DNA of 64,000 nt, from the NCBI GenBank assembly GCA_050301795.1, contig JBNKZU010000008.1, positions 1 to 64,000 on the forward strand, given 5' to 3'. The notes beneath the pieces are model-generated. The model was not told the DNA's origin. It made no database searches and worked only from the letters and a program-made list of their open reading frames with translations. Position 1 is the first letter of the stretch. Each line of letters starts with the position of its first letter. Position numbers and translations under genes: made by a program. This DNA is from JBNKZU01 sp050301795. GTDB taxonomy: Bacteria > Pseudomonadota > Gammaproteobacteria > Thiohalomonadales > Thiohalomonadaceae. This document shows, piece after piece, positions 9,715 to 19,123 of the stretch.

Positions 9715-11088
9715 ATGAAGATTATTATTCTAGGCGCAGGTCAGGTCGGCTCATCACTTGCAGATAACCTCTCAAGTGAGGCAAATGATATTACGGTTGT
9801 TGATATCAATAGTGAAAACCTAGCATTAATCCAAGATCGGTTTGATGTGAGAACCATCCATGGTTGTGGCTCATATCCTGATGTTCTTGAGCGCGCTGGT
9901 GCCGCTGATGCCGATATGATCATCGCGGTGACCAATAGTGACGAAATCAACATGGTCGCGTGTCAGGTCGCCTACACCCTCTATCGCACCCCTACCAAGA
10001 TTGCCCGAATTCGCTCTCAACGCTATCTGCTGAAGGATGAGTTGTTCGGTGGTGAGGCCTTTCCGATTGATTTTAAGATTAGCCCTGAGCAACTTGTTAC
10101 TGACTACATCTCTAACCTGATCACCTACCCTGGCGCTCTACAGGTGGTTGATTTTGCAGACGGCATTGTTCAGTTGGTTGCGGTAAATGCCGACCACGAC
10201 AGTCCTTTAGTTGGCAATGCACTTAGAGTGATTCAGGAGCATATCCCCCAGGTGAAAACTCGAGTTGCCGCAATCTATCGTCGTGGCAAAGCCATACATC
10301 CAGAGGGTGACACGATTATCGAGCAGGATGACGAGGTCTTCTTTATTGCGTCCCAAAAAGATATTCGAAGGATGTTAGGAGAGATCGGAACTCGCGAGAA
10401 AGCGTTTAAGCGAATCATGATAGCTGGTGGTGGCAATATTGGTAAACGACTGGCTCAATCGCTTGAACGGAATTATCAAGTCAAGCTCATCGAAAGCAGC
10501 TATGACCGTGCTGTCTCACTTTCAGAAGATCTCGGCCACACCATCGTGCTGAACGGCGATGCATCAGACGAAGAGTTACTGCTTGAAGAGAACATAGACG
10601 ATACTGATGTCTATTGCGCCCTCACCAATGACGATGAGGCCAATATTCTCTCGGCACTGCTCGCTAAGCGCCTTGGGGCACGAAAGGTTATGGCACTTAT
10701 TAACCGCACTGCCTATGTAGATCTGGTTGAAAGCAGTGAGATCGACATCGCCATCTCACCTCAACAGGCAACAATTGGCAGTCTGCTAGCTCATGTCAGA
10801 CGTGGTGATGTCGTCAATGTTCACTCATTAAGACGAGGAGCAGCGGAGGCGATTGAAGCCGTTGCTCATGGTGATCACCAATCATCCAAGGTTGTCGGCA
10901 GAAAGATCGAAGAGATCAATCTTCCCAAGGGTGCAACCATCGGTGCCATCATCCGCGGCAATGAATCGGTCATTCCACACCATGACACTGTTATCGAAGC
11001 AGAGGATCATCTCATTATTTTCTTGTTGGATAAGCGGTCAATCCCTTCCGTTGAGCGACTGTTCCAAGTCGGAATCACTTTTTTATAA
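9715..11088 (+). CDS. trkA: Trk potassium uptake system regulatory subunit TrkA
   Basis: A 457-residue cytoplasmic NAD-binding subunit that gates the Trk K+ channel. It contains two RCK units, each a Rossmann TrkA-N (IIILGAGQVGSSLA near residue 3 and IMIAGGGNIGKRLA near 235) followed by a TrkA-C domain. This is the double-unit length typical of proteobacterial TrkA. It precedes trkH by 12 nt and follows rsmB, as in E. coli. Confidence 0.97.
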   Translation: MKIIILGAGQVGSSLADNLSSEANDITVVDINSENLALIQDRFDVRTIHGCGSYPDVLERAGAADADMIIAVTNSDEINMVACQVAYTLYRTPTKIARIRSQRYLLKDELFGGEAFPIDFKISPEQLVTDYISNLITYPGALQVVDFADGIVQLVAVNADHDSPLVGNALRVIQEHIPQVKTRVAAIYRRGKAIHPEGDTIIEQDDEVFFIASQKDIRRMLGEIGTREKAFKRIMIAGGGNIGKRLAQSLERNYQVKLIESSYDRAVSLSEDLGHTIVLNGDASDEELLLEENIDDTDVYCALTNDDEANILSALLAKRLGARKVMALINRTAYVDLVESSEIDIAISPQQATIGSLLAHVRRGDVVNVHSLRRGAAEAIEAVAHGDHQSSKVVGRKIEEINLPKGATIGAIIRGNESVIPHHDTVIEAEDHLIIFLLDKRSIPSVERLFQVGITFL

Positions 11089-11100
11089 AGTCGGATATCG

Positions 11101-12555
11101 ATGCAAATAACTGCAATTCAACGCATTTTAGGCCTGTTATTGATGCTTTTCAGCACAACCATGCTGCCGCCTATTGCTGTTTCTCTCTACTATCAGGACA
11201 ACACAACATCACCCTTTTTAATCGCGATGGGATTGATCTTTATTATCGGATTTTTGGCATGGCTTCCGGTTCGACGTCGAAAGATTGAGCTTCGTCTGCG
11301 TGATGGATTTATGGTGGTGGTTCTTTTTTGGACCGTACTCGGCATCTCCGGCTCTTTACCCTTTTCGCTCTCAGACAGTTCACATCTTTCGATCACAAAC
11401 TCTGTTTTTGAATCCATCTCCGGTTTAACCACAACTGGGGCAACCGTGATCACCGACATTGAATCACTCCCTGAATCGATCCTCTTTTATCGACAGCAAC
11501 TTCAATGGCTGGGTGGTATGGGGATCATCGTGCTTGCCGTAGCAATTCTTCCGATGCTTGGTATCGGTGGAATGCAGCTCTATCGTGCTGAAACCCCGGG
11601 TCCGATGAAGGACAACAAACTCACTCCAAGGATCACCGAAACAGCGAAGGCACTTTGGTATATCTATCTTGGGCTAACGATATTGTGTGCACTTGCTTAC
11701 TGGGGAGCGGGGATGAGTGCGTTTAATGCATTGGCTCACAGCTTTTCTACCGTTGCGATAGGAGGTTTCTCCACTCATGATGCCAGCATGGGTTTCTATG
11801 ATGACAACCATCTTATTGGTTATGTCAGCATAGTATTTATGTTGTTAAGTGGTATCAATTTCGCATTACACTTCATCGCATGGAGACGACTCAATCTTGA
11901 GCCTTATCTCTTCGATGAGGAGTTTAAGACCTATATTAAGGTCATCTTCAGTGTGGCAATAATCAGTTCATTTATTCTATATAGCAGCGAAATCTTTACT
12001 GATGCCGGTGATGCAATTTACCATGGGTTATTTCAGGCGGTATCCATCGGAACCACGACCGGCTTTACAACCGCACCCTACCACGAATGGCCAGGTTTTT
12101 TGCCTGTCCTGCTACTCTTTGCAAGCTTTATTGGTGGTTGCGCTGGATCGACAGGTGGAGGTATGAAGGTCATACGATTCCTGTTGCTTTTAAAACAGGG
12201 GATGCGCGAGATTAATAAGCTTATTCATCCTAATGCGATTATTCCGATTAAGATTGGCGGCAAGCCTGTTCCCAACCGTGTTATTGCATCGGTATGGGGG
12301 TTCTTCGCAACCTATGTTGCTGTGTTTGCAATAATGTTACTTATTCTGATGTTTACCGGACTCGATCAGGTCTCTGCTTTCTCCGCTGTTGCAGCGAGCC
12401 TTAATAATATGGGGCCAGGTCATGGTGTTGTTGGATACAACTATGCTGATATTACACCACTTGCCAAATGGGTTTTATGCTTTGCAATGCTGTTAGGACG
12501 ACTTGAGATCTTCACATTGCTGGTACTACTCATGCCTGCTTACTGGAGAAAATAG
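11101..12555 (+). CDS. trkH: Trk system potassium uptake protein TrkH
   Basis: A 484-residue inner-membrane K+ transporter subunit with about ten to twelve hydrophobic segments and four selectivity-filter-like P loops, including TTTGATVIT, SFSTVAIGGFST, SIGTTTGFTT and SLNNMGPGHGVVG. It works with TrkA, encoded just upstream. Its stop lies within a small inverted repeat shared with the convergent glmS. Confidence 0.96.
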   Translation: MQITAIQRILGLLLMLFSTTMLPPIAVSLYYQDNTTSPFLIAMGLIFIIGFLAWLPVRRRKIELRLRDGFMVVVLFWTVLGISGSLPFSLSDSSHLSITNSVFESISGLTTTGATVITDIESLPESILFYRQQLQWLGGMGIIVLAVAILPMLGIGGMQLYRAETPGPMKDNKLTPRITETAKALWYIYLGLTILCALAYWGAGMSAFNALAHSFSTVAIGGFSTHDASMGFYDDNHLIGYVSIVFMLLSGINFALHFIAWRRLNLEPYLFDEEFKTYIKVIFSVAIISSFILYSSEIFTDAGDAIYHGLFQAVSIGTTTGFTTAPYHEWPGFLPVLLLFASFIGGCAGSTGGGMKVIRFLLLLKQGMREINKLIHPNAIIPIKIGGKPVPNRVIASVWGFFATYVAVFAIMLLILMFTGLDQVSAFSAVAASLNNMGPGHGVVGYNYADITPLAKWVLCFAMLLGRLEIFTLLVLLMPAYWRK

Positions 12556-12573
12556 AGTAGATGCAGCTCTATT
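12551..12573. terminator. Small inverted repeat at the trkH/glmS convergence
   Basis: AATAGAG (12551-12557) pairs with CTCTATT (12567-12573) across a 9-nt loop and spans the stops of the convergent trkH and glmS genes. The stem is only 7 bp and AT-rich with no clear T-run, so a bidirectional terminator role is possible but weakly supported. Confidence 0.3.
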
Positions 12574-14401
12574 CAACTGTTACCGATTTTGCGAGATTTC
12601 TCGGCTGATCAACATCTGTTCCTTTAAACAGAGCCACATGATAAGCGAGTAGTTGCAGCGGAACGGTAAAGATGATCGGTGCAATATACTCTTCAACCGG
12701 CTCAACTGCCTCGACATGAACACCAAGCTCATCTGCCCATTTTGTTCCACTATCTGCAAATACAAATAACCGTCCGCCTCTCGCCTTTACCTCTTTAAGG
12801 TTTGATTTTAGCTTCTCAAGAAGATCATCATTGGGAGCAACGGCTATCACCGGCATCTCTTCATCGACCAGCGCTAATGGCCCATGTTTAAGCTCACCTG
12901 CTGGATAAGATTCTGCATGGATATAGGAGATCTCCTTGAGTTTCAGGGCGCCCTCCTTTGCAATCGGGTAGTGCACTCCTCGCCCGAGGAAGAGTGCATG
13001 GTGTTTATCTGCAAACTGTTCGGCAATGGCTTCAATCGAACTATCCATTTCCAACACCTTTTCAAGCCGTCTTGGTAACTGCTCAAAATCCCGAACAACG
13101 CTCTCTTCTGTTTCTACTGACATTCCATGCCGCCGCCCAAGAACAAGTACACAGAGCATTAAGGCGACTAACTGGGTTGTAAATGCTTTTGTCGAAGCAA
13201 CGCCGATCTCCGGCCCGGCTCGTGTCATTAATACCAGATCCGACTCACGAACAAGAGAGCTTTCTGGGACGTTACAAATCGCTAATGAGTGTTTATATCC
13301 GAGTCGCTTTGACTCTTTTAATGCCGCAAGGGTGTCTGCTGTTTCACCCGACTGGGAGATCGTAATGATTAAGGTATCCTCTTCAACAACAGGTTTGCGG
13401 TACCTAAACTCACTGGCAATCTCGACCGAGCAACTAATCCTGGCAATCTGCTCCATCCAATATTTAGCAACAAGTCCAGAGTGGTAGCTTGTTCCACAAG
13501 CAATGATTTTAACCCGTTTTATCTGATCAAAGACCTTAGAAGCAGTCGGTCCGAAACTCTCCTCAACGATTCGATTCTGGAAGATTCTACCTTCGAGTGT
13601 ATTTGTGATTGCTGCCGGTTGTTCATAGATCTCTTTGAGCATGTAGTGACGAAACTCACCCCGCTCAACGGCATCCGCTGACAACTCAGATTGACGCTCC
13701 GGTCGTTGTGTTCGTTGACCCATTACATCAAACACTTCAACACCATTGATGGTTAGATCAGCAATATCCCCCTCTTCAAGAAAGATAAATTTGCGGGTTA
13801 CTGGGAGTAAAGCTGAAACATCAGATGCAATAAAGTGTTCGCCAATTCCTATACCGATAACCAGAGGACTACCGCGTCTTGCAACAACCATTCTCCCAGG
13901 CTCATCAATGGTAATGACTGCTAATGCAAAAGCGCCCTCAAGATCCATAGTGGTTGATTGTACGGCACTCAAAAGATCATGCCCTTCATGAAGATATTTG
14001 TAGAGCTGGTGAGTAATCACTTCAGTATCTGTCTCTGAAGTAAACTCGTATCCCGCCTCTATCTGCTCATGACGAAGTTTTTCATGGTTCTCAATGATAC
14101 CGTTATGCACTACCGCAACTCGACGTCGGCAGATATGTGGATGAGCATTCGCTTGTGTCGGTTCGCCATGGGTTGCCCAGCGAGTATGGGCTATCCCTGT
14201 CAGCCCCTGCATCTGCTGTTTTTCAATCTCAGAGGCCAGGTTCTGAACCTTTCCTGGCATTCGTACTCTTGAAAGATTGTTTGAATTATCAATTACAGCA
14301 ACGCCAGCAGAGTCATATCCTCTATATTCAAGGCGACGCAATCCTTCAACAAGAATGGGGGTCACGTTTCTCTGGGCAACAGCGCCAACAATACCACACA
14401 T
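12569..14401 (-). CDS. glmS: Glutamine-fructose-6-phosphate aminotransferase (isomerizing)
   Basis: A 610-residue GlmS, which makes glucosamine-6-phosphate for peptidoglycan and LPS. It starts MCGIVGAVAQ, so Cys2 is available as the glutaminase nucleophile. The GATase II domain is followed by two SIS sugar-isomerase domains (CGTSYHSG, ISQSGETADT) and the C-terminal DQPRNLAKSVTVE, identical to the family end. It is 2 nt downstream of glmU, so both amino-sugar genes form one transcript. Confidence 0.97.
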   Translation of the reverse strand: MCGIVGAVAQRNVTPILVEGLRRLEYRGYDSAGVAVIDNSNNLSRVRMPGKVQNLASEIEKQQMQGLTGIAHTRWATHGEPTQANAHPHICRRRVAVVHNGIIENHEKLRHEQIEAGYEFTSETDTEVITHQLYKYLHEGHDLLSAVQSTTMDLEGAFALAVITIDEPGRMVVARRGSPLVIGIGIGEHFIASDVSALLPVTRKFIFLEEGDIADLTINGVEVFDVMGQRTQRPERQSELSADAVERGEFRHYMLKEIYEQPAAITNTLEGRIFQNRIVEESFGPTASKVFDQIKRVKIIACGTSYHSGLVAKYWMEQIARISCSVEIASEFRYRKPVVEEDTLIITISQSGETADTLAALKESKRLGYKHSLAICNVPESSLVRESDLVLMTRAGPEIGVASTKAFTTQLVALMLCVLVLGRRHGMSVETEESVVRDFEQLPRRLEKVLEMDSSIEAIAEQFADKHHALFLGRGVHYPIAKEGALKLKEISYIHAESYPAGELKHGPLALVDEEMPVIAVAPNDDLLEKLKSNLKEVKARGGRLFVFADSGTKWADELGVHVEAVEPVEEYIAPIIFTVPLQLLAYHVALFKGTDVDQPRNLAKSVTVE

Positions 14402-14403
14402 AA

Positions 14404-15780
14404 TTACTGATCCTTTTTATCTTTAGTTGGCCGTTGCCAGTTTTCGATCGACTTCTGCTTAACCCGTGTTAAGGTCAAGTTGTTATCAAATACATCGCGC
14501 GTGATTGTAGAGCCAGCCGCAATCGTCGCCCCTTTTCCAATCGTCACTGGTGCGACAAGCTGAGTGTCTGATCCTATAAAAGCATTATCCTTAATCACAG
14601 TTTTATGCTTATGTGCACCATCGTAGTTACAGGTGATAGTGCCAGCGCCTACATTCACATCTTTTCCGATCTCTGAATCTCCGATATAGCTCAAATGATT
14701 AACCTTTGAACCATGGCCGATATCACTTTTTTTAATCTCAACAAAATTCCCGATTCTGACATTATTATCCAATACAGTGTCAGGTCTCAATCTTGCGTAT
14801 GGCCCGATGACACAATGACTGCCAATCACAGATTGCTCAACAAGGCTCATTGGTAATACTTCCGTTCCTGATCCCACTTCAGAATCGATTAAGATTGAAT
14901 TCGCACCTATTTTGACGTTATCGCCAAGGATCACCTTACCTTTAATGATCACGCCTACATCCAATTCAACGTCTTTTCCAGCAACCAACTCGCCACGAAT
15001 ATCCAATCGATGAGGATCTCTAACTGTTACACCTTGCACCATCAATTCGTCAGCTATTCGCTGCTGATGAACTCGCTCAAGATAGGCCAACTGTTTGCGA
15101 TCATTCACACCAAGCACTTCGTCTTCATCGTCGCAGATCACGCTATTGACGTCGATTCCATCATTGACCGCCATCTCTATAATATCGGTGAGATAAAACT
15201 CACCTTGAACATTGTTATTATCTAATCTTTCTACCCACTGTTTTAGCAATTTCGCTTTAACAACGAGCATGCCGGAATTACCCTCATTAATTAAACGAGT
15301 TTTATCATCAGCATCCTTTTGCTCAACTATCCGTTTAACCGCTCCCGATTCACTCCGAACAATCCTTCCATAGCCATAAGGATCTTTAAGTCTCACCGTC
15401 AACAGAGCGATCCCAGTGTCTCGACCAGCATCAATCAATCGGTTAAGGGTCTCTAGTTTTGTTAGTGGAACATCACCATAAAGGATGAGTACATTTGAGG
15501 CGTCATCAATGTTTGGAAGCGACTGTGCAACTGCGTGTCCTGTGCCGAGTTGCTGTTCCTGAATCACCCAACTTACATCGTTATATGCCAATGACTCCTT
15601 TACCATCTCACCACCATGGCCATAAACAACATGGGTCTTAGTGGCATTTAGCTTTAACGCTGTATCGATCACATGCTGTAATAATGGCTTGCCTGAGAGT
15701 GTATGCAGAACCTTTGGCAAAGAAGACCGCATTCGAGTTCCCTGCCCAGCTGCTAAGATAACGACTTCGAGATTACTCAT
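14404..15780 (-). CDS. glmU: Bifunctional UDP-N-acetylglucosamine pyrophosphorylase / glucosamine-1-phosphate N-acetyltransferase
   Basis: A 458-residue two-domain enzyme making UDP-GlcNAc. The N-terminal uridyltransferase has LAAGQGTRMRSSLPKVLH and YGDVPL. The C-terminal half is a left-handed beta-helix with hexapeptide repeats (from about residue 250) and the acetyltransferase segment CNYDGAHKHKT. It lies between the FKBP gene and glmS, the usual atp-glmU-glmS order. Confidence 0.97.
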   Translation of the reverse strand: MSNLEVVILAAGQGTRMRSSLPKVLHTLSGKPLLQHVIDTALKLNATKTHVVYGHGGEMVKESLAYNDVSWVIQEQQLGTGHAVAQSLPNIDDASNVLILYGDVPLTKLETLNRLIDAGRDTGIALLTVRLKDPYGYGRIVRSESGAVKRIVEQKDADDKTRLINEGNSGMLVVKAKLLKQWVERLDNNNVQGEFYLTDIIEMAVNDGIDVNSVICDDEDEVLGVNDRKQLAYLERVHQQRIADELMVQGVTVRDPHRLDIRGELVAGKDVELDVGVIIKGKVILGDNVKIGANSILIDSEVGSGTEVLPMSLVEQSVIGSHCVIGPYARLRPDTVLDNNVRIGNFVEIKKSDIGHGSKVNHLSYIGDSEIGKDVNVGAGTITCNYDGAHKHKTVIKDNAFIGSDTQLVAPVTIGKGATIAAGSTITRDVFDNNLTLTRVKQKSIENWQRPTKDKKDQ

Positions 15781-15798
15781 AGCTCTTACCCTAAAAGG

Positions 15799-16278
15799 TT
15801 AATGGATGCTTCCCGGTGTACGAGAGACACCATGCATCAACTCATCTGCTGTTGGCTCTTTTATATTGGCGACTTCAATACTGAATTTTATCGTTTTACC
15901 TGCGAACGGATGATTGCCATCAAGTGTTACCGTCCCGTTATCCAGATGGGTAACCTTAAACTTCATGACATCGCCATGTTCATTCTGAAACTCTGCCTCA
16001 GCTCCGATTTGACGATATTCTGGTGGTACGTTTTCAATCTTGTCGGTGAAGCTATAGTCTGGATTCCAGTCGCCAAACCCGTCTTTAGGCTCAAGTAGAA
16101 CCTCTCGTCTTTCACCGATCTTCGCACCGAGTAGCGCCTCTTCTACCTTCGGAAAAAGACCACTATTATTACCATATAAAAAGCTGACTGGCACATCGAT
16201 CCGTTCAACAACCTCATCACTTTCATCGGTGATGATATAGGTCACTGAAACTACCTTATTCTTTTCTACTACTGACAT
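15799..16278 (-). CDS. FKBP-type peptidyl-prolyl cis-trans isomerase, SlyD-like
   Basis: A 159-residue FKBP domain protein of the SlyD/FkpB type, with an inserted-in-flap chaperone domain after the segment VEEALLGAKIGERREVLLEPKDGFGDWNP. It lacks the His-rich metal-binding tail of E. coli SlyD. No signal peptide, so cytoplasmic. It sits downstream of the atp-operon terminator and 18 nt before glmU, an insertion relative to the usual atpC-glmU adjacency. Confidence 0.87.
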   Translation of the reverse strand: MSVVEKNKVVSVTYIITDESDEVVERIDVPVSFLYGNNSGLFPKVEEALLGAKIGERREVLLEPKDGFGDWNPDYSFTDKIENVPPEYRQIGAEAEFQNEHGDVMKFKVTHLDNGTVTLDGNHPFAGKTIKFSIEVANIKEPTADELMHGVSRTPGSIH

Positions 16279-16303
16279 TTATCGACTCAAAAGTTACAGA
16301 TAT

Positions 16304-16331
16304 AAAAAAAGGGCAGTGTACCACACTGCCC
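16304..16331 (-). terminator. Rho-independent terminator of the atp operon
   Basis: A 9-bp stem GGGCAGTGT/ACACTGCCC with a 3-nt loop (16311-16331), followed on the minus strand by seven T residues. It lies 31 nt past the atpC stop. This is a strong intrinsic terminator and separates the ATP synthase transcript from the FKBP-glmU-glmS genes. Confidence 0.9.
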
Positions 16332-16361
16332 TTATTAGCACTTATTACTGAGTTCTCAGAA

Positions 16362-16796
16362 TTAGGCTTTTTGACGCTTAAGTTTATTGCGAAGCTTTTG
16401 AACAGCTTTGATTTGAGCAATCGCCTCAGCCAGTTCAGCCTCAGCTCGTGCGTAATCAAACTCTCCGCTTCTATCTTCTAGGATCTTCTCTGCACGCTCT
16501 TTTGCTTCAATGGCTGCCGCCTCATCTACATCTTTTGCGCGTAGAGCTGTATCTGCCAGTACTGTGACAACATGAGGTTGTACTTCTAATATCCCTCCTG
16601 AGACATAAAAGAAGTCCTCCTCACCGCCTTCCAGAACGACCCGAACTTCACCCGGCTTAAGGGGCGACAGTAGCTGTGTATGACGTGGATAGATACCCAC
16701 TTCACCCATCACCGCAGGAGCATAGACCTGTAAAACGGTTCCTGAGAAGATCTCACCTTCAGCGCTTACAATATTTGCATGCATAGTCATTGACAT
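16362..16796 (-). CDS. atpC: ATP synthase F1 epsilon subunit
   Basis: A 144-residue epsilon subunit of the central stalk. An N-terminal beta-sandwich (VSAEGEIFSG, GEVGIYPRHTQLLSPLKPGEVR) is followed by the C-terminal two-helix regulatory domain, rich in Ala/Glu. Last gene of the operon. Three Met codons open the frame; the first has GGGGAT upstream. Confidence 0.96.
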   Translation of the reverse strand: MSMTMHANIVSAEGEIFSGTVLQVYAPAVMGEVGIYPRHTQLLSPLKPGEVRVVLEGGEEDFFYVSGGILEVQPHVVTVLADTALRAKDVDEAAAIEAKERAEKILEDRSGEFDYARAEAELAEAIAQIKAVQKLRNKLKRQKA

Positions 16797-16823
16797 CGGA
16801 TTATCCCCGAATATTCCCTCCCG

Positions 16824-18200
16824 TTAGAGAGTTTTTGCCTTCTCAACAGCCTCATCAATTGAACCAACCATATAGAACGCCTGCTCTGGCAGATGATCAT
16901 ATTCGCCGGAAACAATCGCTTTAAAGCCAGCAATGGTATCCTTCAGTGAAACATATTTACCAGCCGCTCCGGTAAACACCTCTGCAACGAAGAACGGTTG
17001 CGAGAGGAAGCGTTGAATCTTACGTGCGCGGGCAACTGCTAACTTGTCATCTTCTGACAACTCATCCATACCCAGAATCGCGATAATGTCACGCAACTCA
17101 TTGTAGCGCTGCAAAGTCGATTGAACGCCACGAGCAACACTATAGTGCTCCTCACCAACAACCAATGGGTCAAGGATACGTGAGGTTGAATCAAGTGGGT
17201 CTACCGCAGGATAGATACCAAGCTCTGCAATCTGACGTGACAATACCAAGGTCGCATCAAGGTGAGCAAAGGTTGTTGCAGGTGACGGGTCAGTCAGGTC
17301 ATCCGCAGGAACATATACCGCCTGGAATGAGGTGATTGAACCGGTCTTTGTTGATGTGATTCGCTCTTGCAACTCACCCATCTCAAGTGCCAGTGTTGGC
17401 TGATAACCTACCGCTGATGGCATACGGCCAAGCAGTGCAGATACCTCAGTACCAGCAAGAGTGTATCGATAGATGTTATCGACAAACAACAGTACGTCAC
17501 GACCTTCGTCACGGAAGTTCTCTGCAATGGTCAAGCCAGTCAATGCGACACGAAGACGGTTACCAGGAGGCTCATTCATCTGGCCATAAACCAGTGCAAC
17601 CTTATCGATAACTCCACCTTCAGTCATTTCATGGTAGAAGTCATTACCCTCACGAGTACGCTCACCTACACCTGCAAATACCGAGAAGCCTGAGTGCTCT
17701 ACCGCGATGTTACGAATCAGCTCCATCAAGGTTACGGTCTTACCTACACCCGCACCACCGAACAGCCCGATCTTACCGCCCTTCGCAATCGGCATAACAA
17801 GGTCGATTACCTTAATACCGGTTTCGAGAATCTCTACACTTGCAGCCTGATCGGCATAAGCAGGTGCTTCGCGGTGAATGGGCGATCTCATCTCTTCGCC
17901 AATAGGACCTGCTTCATCAACCGGATTACCCAATACATCCATAATGCGACCAAGTGTCTTCTGTCCCACAGGCACAGAGATTGGTGCTCCGGTATTGCTT
18001 GAGGTCATTCCACGCTTGATGCCATCGGTCGATCCCATAGCAATGGTGCGTACAACACCATCTCCAAGCTGACCTTGAACCTCAAGGGTCAAACCTGCTT
18101 CATCAACAACCAGTGCATCATAAATCTTAGGTAGTGCATCGCGTGGAAACTCCACATCGACTACCGCACCGATAATTTGTACAACTTTTCCAGAACTCAT
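16824..18200 (-). CDS. atpD: ATP synthase F1 beta subunit
   Basis: A 458-residue catalytic subunit. The Walker A motif is GGAGVGKT, followed by GERTREGNDFYHEM and the DELSEDDKLAVARARKIQRFLSQPF C-terminal stretch. The length matches other gammaproteobacterial beta subunits. It lies between atpG and atpC in the standard order. Confidence 0.98.
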   Translation of the reverse strand: MSSGKVVQIIGAVVDVEFPRDALPKIYDALVVDEAGLTLEVQGQLGDGVVRTIAMGSTDGIKRGMTSSNTGAPISVPVGQKTLGRIMDVLGNPVDEAGPIGEEMRSPIHREAPAYADQAASVEILETGIKVIDLVMPIAKGGKIGLFGGAGVGKTVTLMELIRNIAVEHSGFSVFAGVGERTREGNDFYHEMTEGGVIDKVALVYGQMNEPPGNRLRVALTGLTIAENFRDEGRDVLLFVDNIYRYTLAGTEVSALLGRMPSAVGYQPTLALEMGELQERITSTKTGSITSFQAVYVPADDLTDPSPATTFAHLDATLVLSRQIAELGIYPAVDPLDSTSRILDPLVVGEEHYSVARGVQSTLQRYNELRDIIAILGMDELSEDDKLAVARARKIQRFLSQPFFVAEVFTGAAGKYVSLKDTIAGFKAIVSGEYDHLPEQAFYMVGSIDEAVEKAKTL

Positions 18201-18242
18201 ATCAGTTCCCCTATTTATTACCTTAAATCTTTTGCGTACGCT

Positions 18243-19106
18243 CTATACAGCTGCTGCGCCAGCAACAATCTCTGACAACTCTTGTGTAATTGATGCCTGA
18301 CGCGCTTTGTTGTATGCCAACGCAAGCTCATCGATCATGCTACCCGCATTATCGGTTGCAGCTTTCATTGCGACCATTCGTGCCGATTGCTCACAGGCAC
18401 CATTCTCAACGACGCCTTGATAAACCAGTGATTCGATATAGCGCATCAACAAACCATCCAACACGCTTTTTGCCTCAGGCTCGTAGATGTAATCCCAGTG
18501 ATAACCGAGATCCTCTTCAAGCTCTTGTGGCTCAATCGGTAGAAGCTGATCAATCTGAGGCTTTTGTGTCATGGTATTAACAAACTCGTTGTAACAGACA
18601 TAGAGTTTATCGATTTCACCATTGTTGTAAGCGTCAATCATGACCTTAATCGGGCCGACTAAATCATCAATCTTTGGCGCATCACCCAAGTGACTCTTTT
18701 CTGCAACCACGTGGCCGCCGAAGCGCTTCATGAAACTGGTTCCCTTGCTTCCAATGGAACACAGATCAATCTCAACACTCTGCGAATCCCACTCTTTCAT
18801 CTGCTTCATCACAGCCTTTAGAAGGTTTGTATTCAAACCTCCACACAGGCCGCGATCAGAGGTGACAATAATCATACCGACACGCTTCAGATCGCGTTGA
18901 TCCATAAAGCCGTGAGAATATTCAGGATGAGAGAAAGCGAGATGACTAATTACACGACGGATGTTTTCAGCATAGGGACGGGTCGCTGACATTCGATCCT
19001 GCGCTTTACGCATTTTCGATGCTGCAACCATCTCCATCGCACTGGTGATCTTCTGAGTGTTTTTTACACTCTTAATCTTTGTGCGTATCTCTTTACCGCT
19101 TGCCAT
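18243..19106 (-). CDS. atpG: ATP synthase F1 gamma subunit
   Basis: A 287-residue rotor subunit. The N-terminal helix carries EIRTKIKSVKNTQKITSAMEMVAASKMRKAQ and the C-terminal helix has MKAATDNAGSMIDELALAYNKARQASITQELSEI; both are hallmarks of the coiled coil inside the alpha3beta3 ring. Positioned between atpA and atpD. Confidence 0.98.
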   Translation of the reverse strand: MASGKEIRTKIKSVKNTQKITSAMEMVAASKMRKAQDRMSATRPYAENIRRVISHLAFSHPEYSHGFMDQRDLKRVGMIIVTSDRGLCGGLNTNLLKAVMKQMKEWDSQSVEIDLCSIGSKGTSFMKRFGGHVVAEKSHLGDAPKIDDLVGPIKVMIDAYNNGEIDKLYVCYNEFVNTMTQKPQIDQLLPIEPQELEEDLGYHWDYIYEPEAKSVLDGLLMRYIESLVYQGVVENGACEQSARMVAMKAATDNAGSMIDELALAYNKARQASITQELSEIVAGAAAV

Positions 19107-19123
19107 CTATTCGTCCCCCAGAC